From: an uncultured bacterium
GTDB taxonomy: Bacteria > Planctomycetota > UBA1135 > GCA-002748355
Length of the DNA stretch: 34,677 nucleotides
Reading direction: 5' to 3'
Assembly (NCBI GenBank): GCA_937858895.1
Contig: CALLZN010000445.1
Coordinates: 1 to 34,677, forward strand
How positions within the stretch are numbered: the stretch's first letter is position 1; each line of letters begins with the position of its first letter. The translations under genes were made by a program, and so were the position numbers. A model generated the notes under the pieces. That model saw only the letters and a list, made by a program, of their open reading frames with translations, was not told the DNA's origin and did not search any database. Shown here piece by piece: positions 8,944-15,954 of the stretch.

Positions 8944-10403
8944 TCGTCGCGCCCTCCGTCGGAAGCCTCGTCGCCATCACCCGCGGCACCCGCGCCTCCC
9001 GAAACCGGCAGCCGCGTCTTGACGAAGTCGCGCACCACGCGCGCGAGCCGCTCTTGCTTGGATGCAGCCAGCGCATCGGCGAGGCGGGTCAACGTCGTCG
9101 AGCGACGCTCCGCACGTGCGGAGCGCACGGCATCGAGGCGGCCCTGGACCTTCTGGCGGAAGGCGGCGATCGCTTCCTTGAGTTCGTCCTGGGTCTTGTC
9201 GAGCTCGGCGGCGCGAGCGAGCAAGCTCTCGAAGAGGCCGTCGTACTGGAAGGCACGCGCCTCGTCGAAGTCGCGCTCGAGCTCGACCAAGCGGTTCTGC
9301 GCCTCACCGAGCATCGTCGCGCGCGCACTGCGCGCGGTGCGCACCGCTTGCTCATCGAAGGGCTTCTCTTGGATGATCTTTCGATAGGTCCGCAGGGCCT
9401 CGGCGCTGCGACCTTCGGACCGTGCGGCCTCGGCAGCGCGAGCGAGACGCATGCTCTCGAGGCGCTGCTCCTGGAAGTCGAGTCGCAGGGTCGCGCTGCG
9501 CGGCGTGTCGAGGATGAACAGCAGCATCTCACCCGCAGACTGGACCGCGAGCCGGGTCGCGGTATCGACTTCGAGGAGCAAGGCCTGCTGCCCGCTCCCC
9601 CAAAGGAGGCCTGTGCACGCTTCGTGAACACCCGCGCCAGCGTGTTGTTCGAACTTGCCCGCGTCGCCGCCGCGAACGCGGTAGCTCGACGCGGCCTCAC
9701 GCGGCACGTGAAGGACCATGCGCCCGCGCGCGTCCGCAACATCGAGCTTGGCGAGGCCGTTTTCGACGACCAGGCCCGAGGGAGCAAAGACGTCCGGACA
9801 GGGGAGCGCCAAGGCTTCGGCGAGCGCGCTCAATGCGGGATCAGCACTCTTGCCCTCGGCCTTGCCCTCGGCCGCCGTGGCCGGGAGCGCGGACATCGAA
9901 GCGAGGAGGACCGAAGCGCCGCTACGCACGCGCACAAGTGCTCGCTCGGCTTGCGCGAAGAGCGTGGTCCCCGCGAACTCGCTCGAGCTGCCGGGGCAGG
10001 TCTCGGCATCGCTCGTCGCATCCAGCAACGCAATCTCGTCGACCGCGACGCGCGCATCTTCGGTCGCGCCATCCACGAGGACCGCGACGATCGCGATCCC
10101 GACCTCCGCGACATCGGGTGGAAGCTTCGAAGCGACCTCGAGGGTCGTCCACGAGTTGGGCTCGAGCTCTTTCAGGGCATCGCCGGTAACGGCGAGCGGC
10201 ACGCGCGTGAAGCGCTCGGCGTTGGCGGCGGCGCCGTCGCCGCTCTCTTCGCCGTCTTCTTCGCTGCCGACGCTCGGCAAGACGATCGGCGCCTTTTCGA
10301 AGAACACGAGGCGCAGGCCCACACGCACGCGACCATCGGTCCGCACCTGCGCGCTGGCCCGAAAGGCCGTACGGCGCGCGACATCGACAGGCTTGGGGCA
10401 CAT
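8940..10403 (-). CDS. Probable periplasmic protein with helical C-terminus; likely C-terminal part of the FHA protein
   Basis: Not recognised as a known family. From the first in-frame ATG (10403) it encodes 487 residues. Residues up to about 290 look beta-rich (VRVGLRLVFFEKAPI, GRMVLHVPREAASSYRVRGG). The C-terminal part from about 300 is helical: a TPR-like unit (AEALRTYRKIIQEKPFDEQA) then long charged helices that could form coiled coil. No signal peptide or membrane helix follows the ATG, so this start is suspect. The same frame continues upstream with protein-like sequence to a TAA at 10608-10610, immediately beyond which lie the membrane helix and FHA domain. The simplest reading is one gene of about 710 codons interrupted by a stop. 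It ends in an ATGA overlap with the PilM-PilN gene. Confidence 0.6.
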   Translation of the reverse strand: MCPKPVDVARRTAFRASAQVRTDGRVRVGLRLVFFEKAPIVLPSVGSEEDGEESGDGAAANAERFTRVPLAVTGDALKELEPNSWTTLEVASKLPPDVAEVGIAIVAVLVDGATEDARVAVDEIALLDATSDAETCPGSSSEFAGTTLFAQAERALVRVRSGASVLLASMSALPATAAEGKAEGKSADPALSALAEALALPCPDVFAPSGLVVENGLAKLDVADARGRMVLHVPREAASSYRVRGGDAGKFEQHAGAGVHEACTGLLWGSGQQALLLEVDTATRLAVQSAGEMLLFILDTPRSATLRLDFQEQRLESMRLARAAEAARSEGRSAEALRTYRKIIQEKPFDEQAVRTARSARATMLGEAQNRLVELERDFDEARAFQYDGLFESLLARAAELDKTQDELKEAIAAFRQKVQGRLDAVRSARAERRSTTLTRLADALAASKQERLARVVRDFVKTRLPVSGGAGAAGDGDEASDGGRDE

Positions 10404-10610
10404 GGCGACCGCGAAGAGCCGCTCTGCAACTTCGGCGCTGCCCGGGCCGAGCTCCGCGACCAGAGCGCCCTTGCCCGACTTCGCAAGTGAAGCGCGCGTG
10501 AAGCCCGCGCCCGATGCAGCCGGGAGCCACGAGACTTCGTCGCTCTCGACTTGCGCGAGGCTCTCCGGCAGGAGATTGCCCGGTATCGCGACGATCTTGC
10601 GCTCGCGTTA
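10404..10610 (-). other. In-frame TAA and coding-like continuation linking the FHA gene to the next gene
   Basis: Reading the FHA gene past its TAA (10608-10610) without changing frame gives RERKIVAIPGNLLPESLAQ, then DEVSWLPAASGAGFTRASLA and GPGSAEVAERLFAVA, leading straight into the downstream frame at 10403. There is no ATG, GTG or TTG start and no ribosome binding site in this stretch. The TAA comes just after the membrane helix (AAWWFFLRED). This is where a one-pass FHA protein would continue into the periplasm. It may be a recent nonsense mutation, a base-call error, or readthrough. Confidence 0.7.
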
Positions 10611-11072
10611 TGGCCCGACGCTCGCGTCTTCACGCAAGAAGAACCACCAAGCGGCACCGCCACCGACGAGCAACAAGAGCAGCGAAACGAGGGCAAGAGG
10701 ACTGCGCTTGCGGCTGCGAGCGAGGACGGCGGCGTCGATTCCGATCGAGGTCTGCGCTTCGACGAGCGCGTCGCCGGCTTCGCTGTCGACAAGCAGAATG
10801 ACGCTCTGCCCGATCTGGAAGCGATCGCCGGACGCGATCGGCAGCTCTTGGACACGCTTGCCATCGACGCGCGTGCCGTTTGTGGAATCGAGGTCTCGCA
10901 GCAAGACGCCGCCGCCTTCGAGCACCACTTCGCAGTGCCGCCCGGACAGCTTCTCGTCCTGGTCGAGGACCAGGTCGCAGCCAGCCCGACGTCCGATGGT
11001 CAAGTCGGTCGAGAGCTCCTGTCGTTTGCCAGCGTGAGGTCCCTCGACGATCTGCAGGACGTATTTCGCCAT
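10608..11072 (-). CDS. FHA-domain single-pass membrane protein
   Basis: From ATG 11072 it encodes 154 residues. The forkhead-associated domain occupies about 1-95, with LTIGRRAGCDLVL, KLSGRHCEVV and LRDLDSTNGTRV carrying the conserved G-R, S-x-R-H and N-G phosphothreonine-binding residues. A basic segment (ARSRKRS) precedes one membrane helix (LALVSLLLLLVGGGAAWWFF), so the FHA domain should be cytoplasmic. FHA proteins often couple Ser/Thr kinase signals to secretion systems. Here it heads the secretion operon, which suggests phospho-dependent control or assembly of the platform (inference). The frame stops soon after the helix; see the linked TAA entry. An upstream ATG at 11135 is possible but adds unconvincing sequence. 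Confidence 0.85.
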   Translation of the reverse strand: MAKYVLQIVEGPHAGKRQELSTDLTIGRRAGCDLVLDQDEKLSGRHCEVVLEGGGVLLRDLDSTNGTRVDGKRVQELPIASGDRFQIGQSVILLVDSEAGDALVEAQTSIGIDAAVLARSRKRSPLALVSLLLLLVGGGAAWWFFLREDASVGP

Positions 11073-11418
11073 GAAGAATGCAACGGCTTCGAGAACAGGT
11101 CCGGGGCTCAGTGTCCCGAGGGGGCTTCGGGGCACGATCGACGACCTGAGTGCAGCGCCGCCTGCAAAGCACGAACGCGTCCTTGTGAAGGAACGGCGCC
11201 CGGGTCACTTGCAAACTCACTGCGATCCGCGCTTAGGTCGGCGACTAGGAACTAAGCTGGGCAGTGTAACCGGAAGCCCCGCGAGGCCACGAGGATTCTC
11301 GGGGTCCATTGTGGCAGCTTCAGGAATCCGGCCTTGCATGCAACGGAGGCGCGAGGACGATCGGCGGACCGCTGGCCTGGTCTCCGTGCCATGCCGTCCT
11401 CGTCCTTCATCGATCGCC
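11073..11418. promoter_or_regulatory. Divergent intergenic region between the secretion operon and rsmE
   Basis: 346 bases with no convincing gene. It must contain the promoter of the minus-strand secretion operon and that of rsmE. No clear -35/-10 pair could be assigned. At 11229-11249 it carries GCGCTTAGG, the spacer TCG, then GCGACTAGG, which recurs without the spacer at 18153-18170 in another divergent region. Short open frames on both strands here look like chance in GC-rich DNA. Confidence 0.45.
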
Positions 11419-12162
11419 ATGGCGCTACGTTACTTCGTCGAAGAAGTCCCCGTCCGAGGTGAGTGCAGCTTGTCGAAGGACATCGCGCGCCACCTCGCGA
11501 CCGTGCTGCGCGCGCGCGTCGGCGACATGTTCTGCCTCTTCGACGGACGCGGCGTGGAGGCCGAGGTCCGCGTCATCGCGATGGCGAAGCGCGAGCTGCG
11601 CATCGAGGTCATCGAGCTTCGCCGCCACGAACGCCCAGCGAGCGCCACTATCACGGTCGCGTTCTCGCCGCCACCCGAGGCGCGCCTCGCGCAGATCCTC
11701 GAGCACGGCACCGAGCTCGGGGTCGCGTGCTTTCAGCCCACTCGCTTCGAGCGCAGCAAGCCGAGCGCGGGCGCGGCGAGCGACCGGCGTCGACGCATCG
11801 TGCAGGCGGCCGCAGGCCAATGCGGTGCGCTCTTTGTCCCAAGCATCCACGAGGACATCACGTTGAAGGACCTCGTCGCCAACTTCACAGAGCGGCCCGA
11901 CCGTACGTGCCACCCGGTCTTCGTCGCCGAGCGACCGAGCGCTTGGCGCGGCGCGAGCATCGCGTGCCACGAACTCGCTGGCGCGTTACAGCACGCTGAC
12001 GATGTGTTCGTCGTCGTCGGCCCGGAGGGCGGCTTCACGGAGCTCGAAGTCGAAGCCCTCCGGTCGATCGGGGCGCGCGCTCTTTCGGTCGGCGACCTCG
12101 TGCTCCGCGTCGAGACGGCTGTCCTCGCGGCGACGGCCATCGTCCGATCGTCACTGCCATAA
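11419..12162 (+). CDS. rsmE: 16S rRNA m3U1498 methyltransferase RsmE
   Basis: Encodes 247 residues, the normal RsmE length. RsmE uses S-adenosylmethionine to N3-methylate U1498 of 16S rRNA. An N-terminal PUA-like part (HLATVLRARVGDMFCLFDGR) is followed by the SPOUT trefoil-knot domain. The latter carries the family hallmarks VVGPEGGFTELEVEAL and LSVGDLVLRVETAVLAATAI (equivalent to GPEGGFS...E and LG-x-RILR-x-ETA). RFERSKP corresponds to the conserved region ahead of the knot. Start ATG 11419 (ALRYFVEE) was chosen because the upstream extension is not protein-like; no Shine-Dalgarno is visible. It is convergent with the histidine kinase gene. Confidence 0.93.
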   Translation: MALRYFVEEVPVRGECSLSKDIARHLATVLRARVGDMFCLFDGRGVEAEVRVIAMAKRELRIEVIELRRHERPASATITVAFSPPPEARLAQILEHGTELGVACFQPTRFERSKPSAGAASDRRRRIVQAAAGQCGALFVPSIHEDITLKDLVANFTERPDRTCHPVFVAERPSAWRGASIACHELAGALQHADDVFVVVGPEGGFTELEVEALRSIGARALSVGDLVLRVETAVLAATAIVRSSLP

Positions 12163-12193
12163 GCTATGTTCGCCAGGGCAGCAGCTCGATGCG

Positions 12194-13897
12194 TCAGCGC
12201 CCCGCAGTCCTGGCAGCCCAGACCCACGAACTCTCGAAGACGCTGTTTCTCTCCTTCGAGAGGTCATCCCATTCCGTATCGCCAGCGATCGCGCGATCGA
12301 TGGGCCGCGGCGATTCGGGCTCGACTTCGGGCAGCAAAAAGCGGAAGACGGCTCCCCCACCCGGATTGTCTTCACAGGCGATGAAGCCGCCGTGCATGTT
12401 GACGATCTCCTTCGAGATCGGCAGGCCGAGCCCGGTCCCCTCGGGCTTGTCCGTGAGGTTGTGCACGCCCTGGCGGAAGCGATCGAAGATGCGCTCCTTC
12501 TCACCATCATCGGGCACACCTGGGCCGCGGTCGGAGATGCGCACTTCGATACCACCATCGAGGCGCGCTACGCGGACGGTCACGTCCGTCCCGTCGGGCG
12601 AGAACTTCCACGCGTTCGTGAGCAGGTTCGTGAGCACTTGGTGCAGACGATCGCGGTCGCCGAAGTAGGAGATCTTCTCATCGGGGAGCTCGACCTTGAA
12701 GCCGACGGGCTTGTTGTGCTCGAGGCCCGAGAGGGCTTTGACCGCGGCTTCGACGAGTTCGCGGAAGTCGAAGTTCGCGAGCTCCCAAGTCATGCACCCG
12801 GCTTCGATCTTGGCGAGGTCGAGGACCTGGTTGATGAGGCGCGACAAGCGCTCCGACTCGGCCTTGATGATCGTCAAGAACTCGCGTCGCAGCTCGGGGT
12901 CCTCCTCGTCACCATAGTCGAGCAGGATCTCGGAGAAGGAGCGGATGCTCGTGAGCGGCGTGCGCAGTTCGTGGCTGACCGACGAGAGGAAGCTGTCCTT
13001 GGCGCGATCGAGGGTCTGGAGTTCCTCATAGGCGCGCAAGAGTTCGCGCGTGCGCGCGGTGACTTTCTGCTCGAGTGTTCGGTTCTGCTCTTCGATGCGC
13101 CGACGTGAGAACTCGAGTTTCTCGCTCATCACGTTGAAGCTCATCGCGAGGGCCGAGATCTCGTCATCGCCGTGGACCGGGATCTTGACGTCGCGCGTAC
13201 CTTGTCCGAGCGAGACCGCGGCCTCGGTCAGACCGCGGAGGTGGCGCAGGACGCCGGCGGTCAAGAGCAAGCCGAGCCCCATCGCGAGCACGAGGAGGGC
13301 CATGCCGACCGGGGCAATCGCCTGCACGTACGCAGCGAGCGCAGCAACGATCGGCTCGCGCGATGCCCAGATCAGGAGCGTGCCGAGGCGACGCGCTGCC
13401 TTGCGGTCACCGGGGTCGAGAAGGCCCCCTTCGTCGCCGGCTCCCGTGGCGGGATCTTTGGCGTCACCGAGGATGGCGGCTGCCACGCTGTAGCCCTCGA
13501 CGTCCGCACTACGGAAGGGCTTGACGCCATCCTCACCGAGTTCCCCCCAGGCCTCCAGGTTGCTCGGCCCCACCGGACCCGCCACGAGGAGTTGGTCGAC
13601 TTCGCCGCGATCGCCGTTGCGCCAGATCTCGACGCGAAGCACCGAAGGCACGAGGGCCAGCATGGAGTCCACGGCCTCACGCGCCGGATCCTGGTTACCA
13701 GCCTTCGTCGCTTGGCGGATGCTGCTGTCCCGCGCGAGCATCTCGGCGGCGCCGACGAGCTTCTGCCGGTGCTGCTCCTCCATGGTCATGCCGACGCGCT
13801 GCACGGTGTAGCGCGCAAAAGCGAGCACAGCGACCGAGGTCGTGAGGATCGCCGGCAAGACGAGCTTGGATCGGAGGCTCAGGCGCAGGACGGACAT
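12194..13897 (-). CDS. Membrane sensor histidine kinase (periplasmic sensor, HAMP, HisKA, HATPase)
   Basis: Encodes 567 residues from ATG 13897, preceded by GAAGAG about 10 bases upstream. Layout: membrane helix 1 at about 10-28, an extracytoplasmic sensor region of about 165 residues, membrane helix 2 at about 190-215, HAMP at about 215-265, then coiled coil. HisKA holds SSVSHELRTPLTSIRSF with the phosphorylated His near 309. The HATPase_c boxes are N (TNLLTNAWKFSPDG, about 423-436), G1 (SDRGPGVPDDG) and G2 (EGTGLGLPISKEIV). No response regulator gene lies nearby, so it is an orphan kinase and its partner and signal are unknown. A frame extending to 14002 is rejected because MSVLRLSLRSKL is a natural start before helix 1. 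A 203-bp repeat element lies just upstream (14013-14215). Confidence 0.9.
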   Translation of the reverse strand: MSVLRLSLRSKLVLPAILTTSVAVLAFARYTVQRVGMTMEEQHRQKLVGAAEMLARDSSIRQATKAGNQDPAREAVDSMLALVPSVLRVEIWRNGDRGEVDQLLVAGPVGPSNLEAWGELGEDGVKPFRSADVEGYSVAAAILGDAKDPATGAGDEGGLLDPGDRKAARRLGTLLIWASREPIVAALAAYVQAIAPVGMALLVLAMGLGLLLTAGVLRHLRGLTEAAVSLGQGTRDVKIPVHGDDEISALAMSFNVMSEKLEFSRRRIEEQNRTLEQKVTARTRELLRAYEELQTLDRAKDSFLSSVSHELRTPLTSIRSFSEILLDYGDEEDPELRREFLTIIKAESERLSRLINQVLDLAKIEAGCMTWELANFDFRELVEAAVKALSGLEHNKPVGFKVELPDEKISYFGDRDRLHQVLTNLLTNAWKFSPDGTDVTVRVARLDGGIEVRISDRGPGVPDDGEKERIFDRFRQGVHNLTDKPEGTGLGLPISKEIVNMHGGFIACEDNPGGGAVFRFLLPEVEPESPRPIDRAIAGDTEWDDLSKERNSVFESSWVWAARTAGR

Positions 13898-14012
13898 CGA
13901 CACTTCACTCTTCGGCCGGCTGGGCCTCGCGTCTTTGCTGCCGCTTGGCGCATTTTCTGTGCGCGAGACAGCACGTGAGGCGATCGCGGGACAAAGCCCC
14001 ACGCCAAGGTGA

Positions 14013-14215
14013 ACCTCACTGTTGCATAAGATCCGCCCGAAGTCGTGCGGCGTGGGCCTCTGGGCCCACGCTGCACGACTGTTCTGGCGAGTCGCTGGAG
14101 GTCACATTTTGTGACGAGCGCGCGCAGGCGACCCGTTGGGTCGTCGAGCACGATTCGGCACAAAACGGGGCCTCCAGAGGCCGCCAGACGGGTGGAGGTT
14201 ATGCAACATTGAGGT
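14013..14215. mobile_element. 203-bp MITE-like structured repeat, copy 1
   Basis: Non-coding element matching 15740-15942 with only three substitutions and no indels, in the same orientation. The ends form imperfect inverted repeats: left ACCTCACTGTTGCATAA, right TTATGCAACATTGAGGT (16/17 complementary), extending to 27 bases at 23/27. The flanking dinucleotide is GA on both sides, consistent with a 2-bp target duplication. Internal hairpins are at 14042-14079 (17-bp stem, one G.T pair in this copy), 14101-14115 (GTCACA/TGTGAC), 14129-14143 (CGACCC/GGGTCG) and 14169-14182 (GGCCTC/GAGGCC). It separates the 3' end of the Clp-like gene from the histidine kinase start. No transposase is visible, and open frames across it look like chance. 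Confidence 0.8.
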
Positions 14216-14235
14216 GAAATCCCGCGCGTTCGAGC

Positions 14236-15603
14236 TCAGACCTTGCAGGTCTCGAGCTCGGGCGCGTCTTCGAAGACTCGCTTCGTCGTGCGACCGTCGT
14301 CGACAACCTCGACGAGCACCTTACCCGCTCGCACGCGCACGTAGAGCCGGGCGCCGCGACCGAGGCCATGGTCGAGGATGGCTTCTACGAGCCGATCTTC
14401 GACCTCGCGCTTGATCAAGCGGTCGAGCTCGCGAGCGCCGTACTCTTCGCTGAAGCCGCTGCGCGCCAAGTGTCGCCGGAGGCCGCTCGAGAAGCGGATC
14501 TCGAAGCCGCGCTTGCCGAGCAAGTCCGAGATCTGGGCGAGCATCTTGCCGGCGATGCGCACGCAGTCCTCGATGTCGAGCGGGTTGAAGACGACGATCT
14601 CGTCGATGCGGTTGAGGAACTCGGGGCGGAAGGACTCGCGCAGAGCCTCGCGCGTGATCGACTTGTGGTCGATCTGGACGAGGGTCGCGCGCTTCTTCCA
14701 ATCGAAGCCCATGCGCGAGCGGACTTGGTCGATCTGCTCGATGCCGACGTTGCTGGTCAGCAAGATGATCGCATCCTGGAACGAGATGGTCTCGCCGCGA
14801 CTGTCGGTCAGCATGCCCTCGTCGAGGATCTGCAAGAGAAGGTTGTGCACCTTGTGGTGGGCCTTCTCGATCTCGTCGAAGAGGACGACGCAGTGCTTCT
14901 TGGCCTTGACGGCCTCGGTGAGGTAGCCACCTTCGGCGTGGCCGATGTAGCCCGGCGGCGAGCCGATCAGCTTCGCGTACTCGTGCGGCAGGGCGTACTC
15001 GCTGCAGTCGATACGCACGAGCTTGCCAGGCTCGGACCACAGCGAGGCAGCGAGCGCCTTGGCAATCTCGGTCTTGCCCGTGCCCGTGCGCCCGACGAGG
15101 AAGAAGGTCCCGACCGGCGTGTTCGGCCGCTTGAGGCCGATGGCCGCCTTGAGGATGGACTTGACGAGACGCCCAACGGCTTCGTCTTGACCGACGATGC
15201 GGCGCTTGAGCGAACGCTCGAGACCGGCCACCTCGCGTGGCACGGCGAGCAAGTGCCCGTCGGCATCGCTGCCGACTTGCGCGCTCGTCGCGGTCTCACC
15301 CGGTGCCGGCAGCGACACGTGGTGGATCTCGAGGCTCGGGTTGACATCGATGCAGACCTGGTAGAGCAGGTCTTCGATGGTCGTCGGATCGTAGTCGTCC
15401 TCGAGGGCCTTGAGGCGTGATCGCACGGGCCCTTGGGCGTCGGGCAAGCACTCGCGTATCACCGCTTGGCGATACTCGGCCTTGTTCGTGACGTCGACAC
15501 CACTGACGAGCCCGAGTTCATGGTCCGCGAAGACGCGGACTCGAATGAACTCATCGAGCAGGTCGAAGTACTTCAGGACCAGGTTGCCGTCTTCGTACTT
15601 CAC
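14236..15603 (-). CDS. Clp/Hsp100-like ATPase with a single AAA domain
   Basis: Encodes 455 residues from GTG 15603, with GGAG 6 bases upstream. The N-terminal 130 residues are not a recognisable Clp_N repeat (MKYEDGNLVLKYFDLLDEFI). Then comes one AAA module of the ClpA/B/C D2 type: Walker A GRTGTGKT (171-178), pore-loop GYIGHAEGG (219-227, canonical GYVGYEEGG), Walker B VVLFDEIEKAH (239-249), sensor 1 LLTSN, arginine-finger region FRPEFLNRIDEIVVF (325-339), and a ClpB D2-small-like C-domain with sensor 2 GAREL. Clp unfoldases with two AAA domains exceed 750 residues, so this is a short form. No ClpP-binding loop (I/L-G-F/L) is evident. ATPase activity is well supported; the substrate and partner are unknown. 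The gene is bracketed by the two 203-bp repeats. Confidence 0.88.
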   Translation of the reverse strand: MKYEDGNLVLKYFDLLDEFIRVRVFADHELGLVSGVDVTNKAEYRQAVIRECLPDAQGPVRSRLKALEDDYDPTTIEDLLYQVCIDVNPSLEIHHVSLPAPGETATSAQVGSDADGHLLAVPREVAGLERSLKRRIVGQDEAVGRLVKSILKAAIGLKRPNTPVGTFFLVGRTGTGKTEIAKALAASLWSEPGKLVRIDCSEYALPHEYAKLIGSPPGYIGHAEGGYLTEAVKAKKHCVVLFDEIEKAHHKVHNLLLQILDEGMLTDSRGETISFQDAIILLTSNVGIEQIDQVRSRMGFDWKKRATLVQIDHKSITREALRESFRPEFLNRIDEIVVFNPLDIEDCVRIAGKMLAQISDLLGKRGFEIRFSSGLRRHLARSGFSEEYGARELDRLIKREVEDRLVEAILDHGLGRGARLYVRVRAGKVLVEVVDDGRTTKRVFEDAPELETCKV

Positions 15604-15739
15604 GAAGTCTCCATGCCGTTCGCAAAGGGTCTAGCACGTGAACGCACGCGCTGGCTCCGCTGTCATCGACGCGAACGACGCCTCGACTTGACCCCACTGG
15701 TGCAAAGCAGGGTGTTTCTCGTCATCGCGTGAGGGGTAC

Positions 15740-15942
15740 ACCTCACTGTTGCATAAGATCCGCCCGAAGTCGTGCAGCGTGGGCCTCTGGGCCCACGCTG
15801 CACGACTGTTCTGGCGAGTCGCTGGAGGTCACATTTTGTGACGAGCGCGCGCAGGCGACCCGTTGGGTCGTCGAGCACGATTCGGCACAAAAGGGGGCCT
15901 CCGGAGGCCGCCAGACGGGTGGAGGTTATGCAACATTGAGGT
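15740..15942. mobile_element. 203-bp MITE-like structured repeat, copy 2
   Basis: Second copy, same orientation as 14013-14215 and 98.5% identical. Terminal repeats are at 15740-15756 and 15926-15942; the flanking dinucleotide is AC on both sides. The main hairpin (15769-15806) is perfect here: GTCGTGCAGCGTGGGCC, loop TCTG, and the exact complement. The fourth hairpin is a perfect 14-base palindrome, GGCCTCCGGAGGCC. The right end lies 12 bases before the GTG start of the rhomboid gene, so the element forms its upstream region and may be transcribed as 5' leader or act as a terminator for opposing transcription. Confidence 0.8.
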
Positions 15943-15954
15943 ACACTCCGCGCC

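Noticed and set aside
11217-11420. Minus-strand 67-codon frame in the rsmE upstream region
   Set aside because: No protein-like features or ribosome site; lies in the divergent promoter region.
13945-14217. Small frames within the 203-bp repeats on both strands
   Set aside because: Open only by composition, run beyond element ends with unrelated sequence, and the element is built of palindromes.
14013-15942. CRISPR or integron attC interpretation of the paired repeats
   Set aside because: Only two copies 1.7 kb apart with a gene between them; no spacer array, no integrase core sites recognised.
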